DNA of 6,003 nucleotides from contig DJEE01000093.1 in assembly GCA_002431805.1 (NCBI GenBank), forward strand, positions 2,094 to 8,096. The letters run 5' to 3'. Origin of the DNA: Eggerthellaceae bacterium UBA5906 (lineage in GTDB: Bacteria > Actinomycetota > Coriobacteriia > Coriobacteriales > Eggerthellaceae). The notes under the pieces were generated by a model. The model was not told the origin of the DNA, ran no database searches, and worked only from the letters and a program-made list of their open reading frames with translations. The translations under genes were made by a program, and so were the position numbers. This document shows positions 1-6,003 of this stretch, piece after piece. How positions within the stretch are numbered: the first letter of the stretch is position 1; the number at the start of each line of letters is the position of its first letter.

Positions 1-36
1 ACCGTGAACACGGGGACGGAGGGGCGTGTTCACGGT
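1..36. repeat. Palindromic REP-like repeat, unit A
   Basis: A perfect 12-bp inverted repeat (ACCGTGAACACG at 1-12 and CGTGTTCACGGT at 25-36) encloses a 12-nt G-rich loop containing GGGACGGAGGGG. It lies in the non-coding stretch downstream of the zinc-ribbon gene. A related unit in opposite orientation sits 26 bp to the right (63-93). The G-rich loop and stem layout resemble short dispersed palindromes of the REP type, but copy number elsewhere in the genome cannot be seen here. It reaches base 1, so it may extend further left. It is not followed by a T-tract on the minus strand within the window, so I do not call it a terminator. Confidence 0.75.
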
Positions 37-62
37 GGCCATTTCATTTCCCAAAACGCTTT

Positions 63-93
63 TGTGAACGCCCACTCCGTCCCCGCGTTCACA
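63..93. repeat. Palindromic REP-like repeat, unit B, inverted relative to unit A
   Basis: A perfect 9-bp inverted repeat (TGTGAACGC at 63-71 and GCGTTCACA at 85-93) encloses a 13-nt loop. Read on the minus strand, positions 92-64 begin GTGAACGCGGGGACGGAG. This matches unit A (4-21) at 17 of 18 bases and ends in the same GTTCAC. The one stem difference (A to G in the left arm) is matched by T to C in the right arm, so pairing is kept. Units A and B together form an inverted pair, as in REP doublets. Function is unknown. Confidence 0.75.
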
Positions 94-179
94 CATGCGG
101 TGCCCCGAGTACCCGTATGCGTTATCCCGAGCGCCCGCTCCGCCTTCGCGTTCGCGCAAGCGCTTACCTCTAACAACCC

Positions 180-1634
180 CTACGGCCTGTTGTCGTTATT
201 GTCGGGTTCCACCAGCGTGCGGGTGCGGAACGAGTTGACGAACTGATCGTTGCTGCCAGTAAGGTCAAACCCGCCTTCCGCAACGTAGGCGTGCGCCGCG
301 TCTTGCTCCTTCGCCGTTTTCATTTCCGAATAGAAATACCAGCACACGCCGCCCGCGATGGCCAGCGGCACGCAACCGTCTACCAGCACGCGGCTCATCG
401 TGTCGTCGAACTGGAAATACCCCACGTCAAGGCCCACCATGATGGCGCACGCTACCGCGAACAGGCCCGCGAACCACGCCACCACCTTCAACGGCGAAAC
501 CGGCAGGTCGCCCACCAAGCGCCCCGTCTGGCCGTTCATGGCGAACAGATAGTCCTCGTCGCGCCAGCGCGTGTGCAGCATCCACACCGGCAGCAATGCC
601 TGCTGCGGTTCCGTGAACTGCACGTCGGCGTCCACGTTTCCGCTATCCACCTGGTCATACCCCGTAACGGTGCCGCGCAGCTGCTCAGCTAGCGTGTTCT
701 CCATACGTCGCACGGCGCGGTACCGGCAATCGTCCGCATCCTGGTCGTAGCGCTCGGCCGAATACCCCGGCAGGTACGCCACGGAAAACGGCTGCAACTC
801 CCCGTAGTCAAACGGCTCGATGGCGTCCATGTGCCCATCGGGCATCTTCGCCGAACCGTCGGCGGGCACGCGAGAAAACTCCGACGACCCCTGACGCCAC
901 ACGCGATACACGTCGGTTTCCGTGATTTCGTACTTGCCCTCGCGCCACACGCGAATGTTGCGCGCCTCAAACGTGCCCTGGCCGCTGGCCGTGCCGTTGT
1001 ACAGCCAAAACGGCACATACACACCTTGTACGTGCGCAATGCGATTCGCCGAGGCGAACTCCTTCGGCAGGAATTTCTTGCCCTTGTAATACTTGGTAAG
1101 CGCGCTTTCAGCCGCCGACTTGTCCAACTTGAACGGAATGAGCACGTCAGGTTTCGCGCCGTCGACGAAGGCGCCGGGGGCCATGGCTTGGTTTCCGCAG
1201 TAGGGGCATTCCTCGATTGCGGTGGTAGCATCCACCGTGAGCTGCGCGCCGCACGACGAGCAGACGTACGAGCGCATGCCGGCGCGCTCATCCTCGTTCC
1301 AGCTTGCACGGGAAAGATACGACGCGATGGGGTTATCCGCCGCAGCGCCAACGGCCACCGCCTCGTCGATCACCTGGTCGGTGACGACCGACGACGCCCC
1401 GGCGGCCTCATCGGCCATACGGTCGAAATCAGACTGCTCCCCCGCCTCAGCGCGAGCGGCGGCAGCCTGGGCTTTCTCGTCGGCGGCCTGCTGTTTGGCC
1501 GCATAGGCAGCCTCAACTTCGGCGGGCGTGAACGACGACCCGCAAAAGTCACACTCGAGCTTGCCGCTTTCGCCCACGTAGTGCAGCGGGCCCATGCAGT
1601 TCGGACATTGATAGTTAACCGATTCTTGAGCCAT
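180..1634 (-). CDS. Membrane-anchored double zinc-ribbon protein (TFIIB-type zinc ribbon, YdjG-like)
   Basis: This is a 484-residue protein. Residues 10-31 form a first Cys4 zinc ribbon (C10, C13, C28, C31) and residues 125-146 a second (C125, C128, C143, C146). An Ala/Glu/Gln-rich, probably helical linker (about 40-100) separates them. The central domain carries GVYVPFWLY (204-212), LPVWML (348-353), NGQTG (367-371) and GDLP (375-378). I recognise these as hallmarks of a family usually annotated as TFIIB-type zinc-ribbon proteins and sometimes mislabelled PriA or helicase; there is no helicase motif. Two hydrophobic helices follow (about 382-402 and 416-435), then a 45-residue polar tail. 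The layout resembles B. subtilis YdjG, which works with YdjH and YdjI in a PspA-linked membrane-stress system. No such partner is in this window, so that role is inference. The ATG at 1634 is preferred to an upstream GTG at 1664 because AAAGGAAG lies 5 nt before it. It stops at TAG, and no clear terminator follows. Confidence 0.9.
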   Translation of the reverse strand: MAQESVNYQCPNCMGPLHYVGESGKLECDFCGSSFTPAEVEAAYAAKQQAADEKAQAAAARAEAGEQSDFDRMADEAAGASSVVTDQVIDEAVAVGAAADNPIASYLSRASWNEDERAGMRSYVCSSCGAQLTVDATTAIEECPYCGNQAMAPGAFVDGAKPDVLIPFKLDKSAAESALTKYYKGKKFLPKEFASANRIAHVQGVYVPFWLYNGTASGQGTFEARNIRVWREGKYEITETDVYRVWRQGSSEFSRVPADGSAKMPDGHMDAIEPFDYGELQPFSVAYLPGYSAERYDQDADDCRYRAVRRMENTLAEQLRGTVTGYDQVDSGNVDADVQFTEPQQALLPVWMLHTRWRDEDYLFAMNGQTGRLVGDLPVSPLKVVAWFAGLFAVACAIMVGLDVGYFQFDDTMSRVLVDGCVPLAIAGGVCWYFYSEMKTAKEQDAAHAYVAEGGFDLTGSNDQFVNSFRTRTLVEPDNNDNRP

Positions 1635-1639
1635 GGCAG

Positions 1640-1647
1640 CTTCCTTT
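1640..1647 (-). promoter_or_regulatory. Ribosome binding site that fixes the start of the zinc-ribbon gene
   Basis: On the minus strand AAAGGAAG is followed by a 5-nt spacer (CTGCC) and the ATG at 1634. The alternative in-frame GTG at 1664 has only a weaker AAAGAG upstream. It would add ten residues that lie before the conserved zinc-ribbon start. Confidence 0.75.
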
Positions 1648-1814
1648 GCTTCGAATACGAGCACGACGAAACTCTTTGCCCACAGCTTACCAAACTCGCG
1701 TTATGCAAAAGTGGCTCGCTGGCTCATTTTTAGGTTGTTTTCAGCTCCACACGTTCCAAAACGGCTCAACAACAACATCAGCGCAGGTCAACAAAGCAAA
1801 ATGTGGTTCAGTGC

Positions 1815-1852
1815 ACAAAGAAAGACCCGCTGGCATGTGCCGGCGGGTCTTT
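1815..1852 (-). terminator. Rho-independent terminator of the four-helix membrane protein gene
   Basis: Arms at 1821-1834 and 1839-1852 pair over 14 positions with one mismatch (C-A on the minus strand, a U-G wobble on the plus strand) around a 4-nt loop. On the minus strand the 3' arm runs into TCTTTCTTTG, which gives the U-rich tail. It lies 71 nt past the stop of the gene at 1924-2385 and before the leader of the zinc-ribbon gene, so those two genes are probably not co-transcribed. No plus-strand gene would need it. Confidence 0.8.
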
Positions 1853-1923
1853 CGTGCAAGATTTGGTTGAGATGTGCGCTGATTAGCTCTTTGCTGCTGT
1901 ACGGATCTTGTGACAGCTACCTA

Positions 1924-2385
1924 TTAGTTTTTTGCTGCCGCACGCACTTTGTAGCAACCTGCAAACACGCCGCAGTTCAGAATGGTGGTGCACAGCACGG
2001 TCAGGATGTTGCTGAACCCGGAGCCACCGGCGATGGTGCTTACCAGGTTGATGAGGGAAAGCGCAGACAGGATACCGAACAACACCATGCCAACGGTCAT
2101 CTTGCTGGGATCCTTCACGCCGCGACGCACGAACAGCAGGCAAATGAGGTTGACGGCGTACGATATGACGAACGAAATGCCAATGACGGTTGCGAACGCG
2201 GCAGCGCTGGTACCAGCAAGCTGATCCGGGCTAGCGCCGAAAACATCCAGCACGATGTCCGCCTCGACAAGTCCCGTTGCGAACAGAATGCCCAACACGA
2301 TGAAAATCACGTCGATGGCAATGAACACAACGGTGAAGGTGTTCAGAAACTTTTTCCAGGCGGCAATGTCATTCCAGTTGCTCAT
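1924..2385 (-). CDS. Hypothetical four-helix integral membrane protein
   Basis: This is a 153-residue protein that I do not recognise as a named family. Hydrophobic segments at about 13-40, 62-86, 96-119 and 124-145 predict four membrane helices. A short N-terminal stretch (MSNWNDIAAWKK) precedes the first helix. An acidic loop (41-60, with E41, D43, D47 and D54) follows helix 1, a positively charged loop (RRGVKDPSK, 87-95) lies between helices 2 and 3, and a basic tail (KVRAAAK) ends the protein. By the positive-inside rule the 87-95 loop and both termini would be cytoplasmic and the acidic loop outside. Cysteines C82, C132, C138 and C144 lie in or near helices and form no CxxC motif. The ATG is preceded by AAAGGA with a 6-nt spacer, and the gene ends in tandem stops TAA TAG. 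It has its own candidate promoter and terminator, so it looks monocistronic. Function is unknown. Confidence 0.82.
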   Translation of the reverse strand: MSNWNDIAAWKKFLNTFTVVFIAIDVIFIVLGILFATGLVEADIVLDVFGASPDQLAGTSAAAFATVIGISFVISYAVNLICLLFVRRGVKDPSKMTVGMVLFGILSALSLINLVSTIAGGSGFSNILTVLCTTILNCGVFAGCYKVRAAAKN

Positions 2386-2420
2386 AAGGAATCCTTTCCT
2401 TAGGGTTCGAATATGATAGC

Positions 2421-2447
2421 TTTATAGTACCCTATCGGGCGTATCAA
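2421..2447 (-). promoter_or_regulatory. Candidate promoter of the four-helix membrane protein gene
   Basis: On the minus strand TTGATA (2447-2442) is followed after 15 bp by TATAAA (2426-2421), about 36 bp before the ATG at 2385. The -10 match is good, but the spacer is shorter than the usual 17 bp. A 10-bp palindrome (GCGCATGCGC, 2456-2465) lies just upstream. The upstream gene ends in a strong terminator, so a promoter is expected in this gap, but the exact hexamers are uncertain. Confidence 0.35.
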
Positions 2448-2527
2448 AAGCGTATGCGCATGCGCCGTAATCGTAAATATTCGCGCTCTTATACAAAATG
2501 CGAGGTGAATGCGGCAACGTGTCCCGA

Positions 2528-2563
2528 CAAAAGCAACGAGGCCGGGAGAACCTCCCGGCCTCG
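2528..2563 (-). terminator. Rho-independent terminator of the large surface protein gene
   Basis: A perfect 12-bp GC-rich stem (CGAGGCCGGGAG at 2537-2548 pairing with CTCCCGGCCTCG at 2552-2563) has a 3-nt loop. On the minus strand it is followed by TTGCTTTTG. It begins 32 nt past the TAA stop of the surface protein. This insulates the downstream four-helix gene from read-through. Confidence 0.9.
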
Positions 2564-2595
2564 CGTAGGCTTTGGCAGCGCTACGGAATCTCGCG

Positions 2596-5500
2596 TTATG
2601 CCTTCGGGCCACGGCGCTTGCGCGCAATCAGGGCAACCACTGCAGCTGCCACGGCAAGCAGCGCAAGCGCTAGCGCCACATACGCCATTTGGTCGCCCGT
2701 TGCAACGCCGCCGCCGATAAGGTTGTTGCCGTTATCAGGCGATTCGGGTGTTGCGGGGTCTTGCTTCGGCTTGGGTTCGGGGTCACCGCCAGAGCCGCCG
2801 CCCGGACTCACCGGCGTGTCCTCGGCCTTCGCTACCTTAGCCGGGGCGGGACGGTAATCGAAATCGTTGCCCTTGGCCGAAGCCACCTGCGTGGTGCCGC
2901 TATCAGCCGCGAACACCACAGGGCGCTGGCCGCCTGTATCCGCATCGCTGCTGGAATCCTCGTAGCTGGTCAGGTACACGTAGAACACATCGCTGTCCTG
3001 CACCTGGTCGGCGGGCACCACGTACGAAACGTTTGCGCTCTCCCCTGCCGCAATGGTGCCGTCGATATCCTTCGACGTCAGCGTTACCAGGCTTGTGCCG
3101 TCCGCAGCCGAAGCGCCGTCCGCACTGTACGCAACGGCCTGAGCAGTGCCGCTGCTAGCACCCAACAGGCTGCCCGCGGTGCTTTGCGCCTGGTCGGACA
3201 TGCTTTGCGTATCCACGGCTTCCCCCGTGCGAGCGGCGCGCGCCACCTTCACCTGCACCCCATCGGCATCGGTGTAGCCGTTGTTGGCAACGCTGGCCGA
3301 AAGCACCACGTTGTTGTTCTCATCGCGCACTGCCGTCATATCGCGCACTTCCACGTCGTTGTTTATAAGCGGGATGGTGAACTCGTCGTACACCTTAGCG
3401 TCCTTAGCATCCTGCTCAGCGTTGCCGGTGTTAGGAAGATTGGTTATGCGGATATGCACCTGCTGCGCGCCCGCATCGCTCACCGGCCAGGAAATGTATA
3501 CGGTGTCTTCCTCACCCGGTGCAAGGTCTTTGTCGATTGACTCAACAACCGCCGGTTCATCCTCGTTTACCGTGCCGTCGTTGTTCAGGCCATATGCAGT
3601 CACATACAGGCCGTTTTCAGAAAGCTGGCCAGATTTCCAATCGGTTGCGGTTGCCGTGCGCGTGCCCAGGTTCTTCACCGGAACGGAAAGCGTAAGGTTG
3701 TTGCCGTCCACGTACTGCTCGGCATCGAAGGCAACCTCGTTGGCATTCGACTTACCGCTGACGCTTGCGCTTATGTTCACCGTTTGCAAGCGCGAAGTGC
3801 CGTAGGGGTCGAAGCTTGCAACCGCAGGGTCATCCCCGCTTTTACCCTCAAGGCTTTCCAGCGTGTCAGTGAGCTGAGCGTTGTTCACCAGCGCATGGAT
3901 GGTGCCGTCGCTGCCCTGGAACGCATCAAAGCTGCGGATGGCGTTGTTGTACTGCGCGTCGTCAGCCGAAAGGCCCGCTTCCTGCGCCTGCTCGGACGTG
4001 ATGTTGTCGTTCGGCGTGAGGTCAACGCCTTCCACCCACTCGAACGTTTCGTGCGTCTCGTCGGTTTTCAGATAGCAGGCATGCAGCGTGGTGGCCAAAT
4101 CTTCGCCGTCGAGCGTTACCACGCACAGCTGATTGTCAAGCTGCATAATTTTGTAATCGCCGTTAACGGCATACCCGGTGTTTGCCGGCGTAGCGGCACT
4201 GCCAAACTGCACCACGCCGCCAAGCGTGTAGTACAGCGTGTCGTTGAAGTATTTCGGCGCGGCAATGGCCTGAGACGCGGTGGACTTGGGCACCTCGGTG
4301 GCACTATTGCCCGGCGTGTACGTTCCCACTTCACCGTCGGCGGCCTCAGACGTTGCGGCCACGCCGTCGTGATGATCCCAAGCTATCGTGTTTGCAAGCG
4401 CGTTGTCGGTGAACACCAGGTGCGTGGTACCGCCATCCTGGCCGATGCTATCGGGATCGGCCGTATCGGTAACGTACGCCACCTGCAGGCGCCCATTGGC
4501 CGTCATGTTCGCCGAAAGGTTTGCGATATAAGGCTGGTCTGCGGCAAGGGTGACAGGCGTGTCTACTACCAAGTCGCCGTCCTTATTTTCGCCGACCTTC
4601 GCATACTTGACGCTGTTGCCACCCTTTGCACCCAAATCGGTGCCCGAAATGTCGCTGTTGGACTGCCATACCGCATACGTGGACGTGCCGTTGGTGACAA
4701 TGGTGGGCGAAGCGGCAAACCCGGGGTCGGCGATAATAACGGGGTCGCTGAACTCCATGGACGATTCATCGAACTCAGAAACCGCCAGGTCGATGTTCTT
4801 GGCAACTTCGGTAACGTTGCTCTGCCCCGCCACCTGCGTGCTGGCGTTTTGCCAGATGACGTACGTATGACGCTGACCCTTTGCGTCGGTAGCCGTTTGC
4901 ACGTCGAACGTGCCATCATAGGTGTCCGAGCCCTGGCCGCTGGCGTTCACCACGTGAACACCCTGTTCCCAGCCGTTTTTCGCATCATAGTGCTTGTACA
5001 TCAGCTGCACGCCGTCGGCGTTTTTCGCGCGGTCAGAGGGAATGTCGTTCCACAGCGCCAAGCGGTTGCCGTCGCCGAGGTCAACATAGCGCACCTGCGA
5101 ATCGCGATAGATGTTCTCGCGCAGCGTAGTGCCCGTGCGCTGCACGGCGTCGCCCGTCACATCGCTACCAGCGCTGGTAAGCAGCACCGCACTGTTGTTG
5201 TCGGTTTCAACGCCGCCGTAATCCGCACTGCCTTCGTCAAGGTAGGAGAAATCCTCAACCTGGAACTGGTCGAGGTCGTCCAGTTCAAGCGACGTGAGCA
5301 GGTTGTCGTCAATAGGCACCGCCATGGTTTCGCCATTCACGGAAAGCAGCGCCACCGCCTGAGCGTTTTGCTTCGGGAAGGTTGCCTTCGCAAAGTTCCA
5401 AACTTTCTTCATTTGGAAGAACAGCAGTTTGACCTGCGCATACCCACCTGCGGAAAGCGACACGCTGGAAGGCGCATCCGATGAGAATGACGGGGACACG

Positions 5501-6003
5501 GTGCCGGTGACGCCACCGCTGACACCCACAAAGCCCATGTATCCAATGCCTAAACCGGCGGACAAGGTGATGTCGATGTCCGCAGAACCCTTGCAGTAGA
5601 CGCCACCGTCATCGTCAACGGCAACGCCCAGCTTCAGCACCGGGTCGGCAATAAGCGAGCTTTCGAAATAAATGGGCGGGTAAATGTAGAAGCTGCCGGA
5701 AAGGAAAATGTACGGCTCAATGCCCAGGCCGCCGCCGGCCAACGACGTTTCGCCATACTGGTCGTACGTGCCTTCAAGATAACCCAAACCGTAAATGGTG
5801 GCAGACACACCCCATGAGCCCTGGCCAGGCGATACCGTGTCGCCATAGCCGTTGGATTTAATGTTTTCCAGCAGCTGCTTGAACTTCTCCTTCTTCTTTA
5901 CGATGTCGCTAACATCCCAAAAGCCGTAGTTGTCGCCTTTGATCATGTCAACAACATTGCTTGTTTCCTTTTTCGTTTCTTTGCCCGTGCCACCCGATGC
6001 GGG
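2596..6003 (-). CDS. Large multidomain cell-surface protein, C-terminal part, with wall-anchor-like tail (5' end outside window)
   Basis: The frame is open to the right edge, giving 1135 visible residues. The in-frame ATG at 5946 has no well-placed ribosome binding site and 19 open codons lie before it, so the true start is beyond the window. Numbering from that Met: residues 45-180 are rich in Gly, aromatic and alternating hydrophobic residues (beta-strand-like). Residues 276-515 contain repeats centred on ALWND, VIWQN, AVWQS and VAYVT, with W299, W365, W427 and Y491 spaced 62-66 apart, suggesting beta-propeller blades; further strand-like segments run to about 715. Residues 720-862 and 863-1015 look like two Ig-like domains of the CARDB/APHP type (NLTLSVPVKNLGTRTATATD and VVLSASVANNGYTDADGVQV, each followed by an APGE or AAGE turn). 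A Pro/Gly/Lys linker (1033-1075) leads to VATGD, a hydrophobic helix (1088-1108) and RKRRGPKA. It is probably exported and surface-bound. An adhesion or binding role is inference; no catalytic motif was recognised. Confidence 0.88.
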   Translation of the reverse strand, partial: PASGGTGKETKKETSNVVDMIKGDNYGFWDVSDIVKKKEKFKQLLENIKSNGYGDTVSPGQGSWGVSATIYGLGYLEGTYDQYGETSLAGGGLGIEPYIFLSGSFYIYPPIYFESSLIADPVLKLGVAVDDDGGVYCKGSADIDITLSAGLGIGYMGFVGVSGGVTGTVSPSFSSDAPSSVSLSAGGYAQVKLLFFQMKKVWNFAKATFPKQNAQAVALLSVNGETMAVPIDDNLLTSLELDDLDQFQVEDFSYLDEGSADYGGVETDNNSAVLLTSAGSDVTGDAVQRTGTTLRENIYRDSQVRYVDLGDGNRLALWNDIPSDRAKNADGVQLMYKHYDAKNGWEQGVHVVNASGQGSDTYDGTFDVQTATDAKGQRHTYVIWQNASTQVAGQSNVTEVAKNIDLAVSEFDESSMEFSDPVIIADPGFAASPTIVTNGTSTYAVWQSNSDISGTDLGAKGGNSVKYAKVGENKDGDLVVDTPVTLAADQPYIANLSANMTANGRLQVAYVTDTADPDSIGQDGGTTHLVFTDNALANTIAWDHHDGVAATSEAADGEVGTYTPGNSATEVPKSTASQAIAAPKYFNDTLYYTLGGVVQFGSAATPANTGYAVNGDYKIMQLDNQLCVVTLDGEDLATTLHACYLKTDETHETFEWVEGVDLTPNDNITSEQAQEAGLSADDAQYNNAIRSFDAFQGSDGTIHALVNNAQLTDTLESLEGKSGDDPAVASFDPYGTSRLQTVNISASVSGKSNANEVAFDAEQYVDGNNLTLSVPVKNLGTRTATATDWKSGQLSENGLYVTAYGLNNDGTVNEDEPAVVESIDKDLAPGEEDTVYISWPVSDAGAQQVHIRITNLPNTGNAEQDAKDAKVYDEFTIPLINNDVEVRDMTAVRDENNNVVLSASVANNGYTDADGVQVKVARAARTGEAVDTQSMSDQAQSTAGSLLGASSGTAQAVAYSADGASAADGTSLVTLTSKDIDGTIAAGESANVSYVVPADQVQDSDVFYVYLTSYEDSSSDADTGGQRPVVFAADSGTTQVASAKGNDFDYRPAPAKVAKAEDTPVSPGGGSGGDPEPKPKQDPATPESPDNGNNLIGGGVATGDQMAYVALALALLAVAAAVVALIARKRRGPKA
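2599..2709 (-). other. Sorting-signal-like C-terminal anchor of the surface protein
   Basis: This codes for the last 37 residues of the surface protein: GVATGDQ, then about 21 hydrophobic residues rich in Ala, Leu and Val, then RKRRGPKA. The order (short motif, membrane helix, basic tail, preceded by a Pro-rich linker) is that of sortase substrates. The motif keeps only the TG of LPxTG: the L and P positions are Gly and Val. It could be a sortase-class variant or a plain membrane anchor. Confidence 0.6.

Noticed and set aside
1..96. CRISPR array
   Set aside because: There are only two copies, they are in opposite orientation, and there is no regular spacer series or cas gene.
4..246. Plus-strand 80-codon open frame covering the palindromes
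   Set aside because: It runs through the palindromic repeats and into the antisense of the zinc-ribbon gene's 3' end, with no ribosome binding site and no domain.
1635..1664. Upstream GTG start for the zinc-ribbon gene
   Set aside because: The ATG at 1634 has a much better ribosome binding site (AAAGGAAG, 5-nt spacer). The ten extra residues add nothing conserved.
831..1733. Plus-strand open frame (300 codons) opposite the zinc-ribbon gene
   Set aside because: The minus strand has two Cys4 ribbons and family motifs, whereas the plus frame gives an Arg/His-rich product with no recognisable domain.
1635..1820. Promoter for the zinc-ribbon gene (TTGACC at 1786-1791, TAAAAA at 1727-1732)
   Set aside because: Neither hexamer has a partner at proper spacing, so the promoter cannot be placed from sequence alone.
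3784..5484. Long plus-strand open frame (566 codons) opposite the surface protein gene
   Set aside because: It is antisense to a gene with clear domain and sorting-tail structure. Its product is rich in Arg, Val and His with no domain, as expected from the complement of GC-rich codons.
5944..6003. ATG at 5946 as the true start of the surface protein
   Set aside because: The frame stays open for 19 codons to the window edge, no ribosome binding site is suitably placed, and no signal peptide follows this Met. The gene is partial.

Overview
The window looks like a stretch of a moderately GC-rich, monoderm (Gram-positive type) chromosome. A gut actinobacterium of the class Coriobacteriia (Eggerthellaceae and relatives) is my best guess. 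The reasons are the base composition, strong AAAGGA-type ribosome binding sites, a large secreted protein ending in a TGD motif plus membrane helix plus Arg/Lys tail, and the style of the zinc-ribbon protein. The taxonomic call is inference; no rRNA or other marker gene is present.

All three genes are on the minus strand and appear to be separate transcription units. Reading in the direction of transcription (right to left): (1) positions 6003-2596 hold the C-terminal 1135 residues of a very large surface protein whose N-terminus lies beyond the right edge. It ends in a wall-anchor-like tail and is followed by a 12-bp perfect-stem terminator (2528-2563). (2) Positions 2385-1924 encode a 153-residue protein with four membrane helices, a good ribosome binding site, a weak candidate promoter (2421-2447), and its own terminator (1815-1852). 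(3) Positions 1634-180 encode a 484-residue membrane-anchored protein with two Cys4 zinc ribbons that resembles Bacillus subtilis YdjG in layout.

Non-coding stretches: 2386-2595 holds the surface-gene terminator, a 10-bp palindrome (2456-2465) and the candidate promoter of the four-helix gene. Positions 1635-1923 hold the terminator of that gene and the leader of the zinc-ribbon gene; I found no convincing promoter in the leader. Positions 1-179, downstream of the zinc-ribbon gene, hold two related palindromic repeats in opposite orientation (1-36 and 63-93) whose stems differ by a compensatory base-pair change. They look like members of a dispersed REP-like repeat family.

Nothing in the sequence ties the three genes into one pathway beyond the cell envelope: a surface-exposed protein, a small integral membrane protein, and a cytoplasmic zinc-ribbon protein held to the membrane by C-terminal helices. 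No RNA gene, CRISPR array, transposase or phage gene was seen. The points most worth a second look are the paired covarying palindromes, the non-canonical sorting signal, and the repeat architecture of the surface protein.
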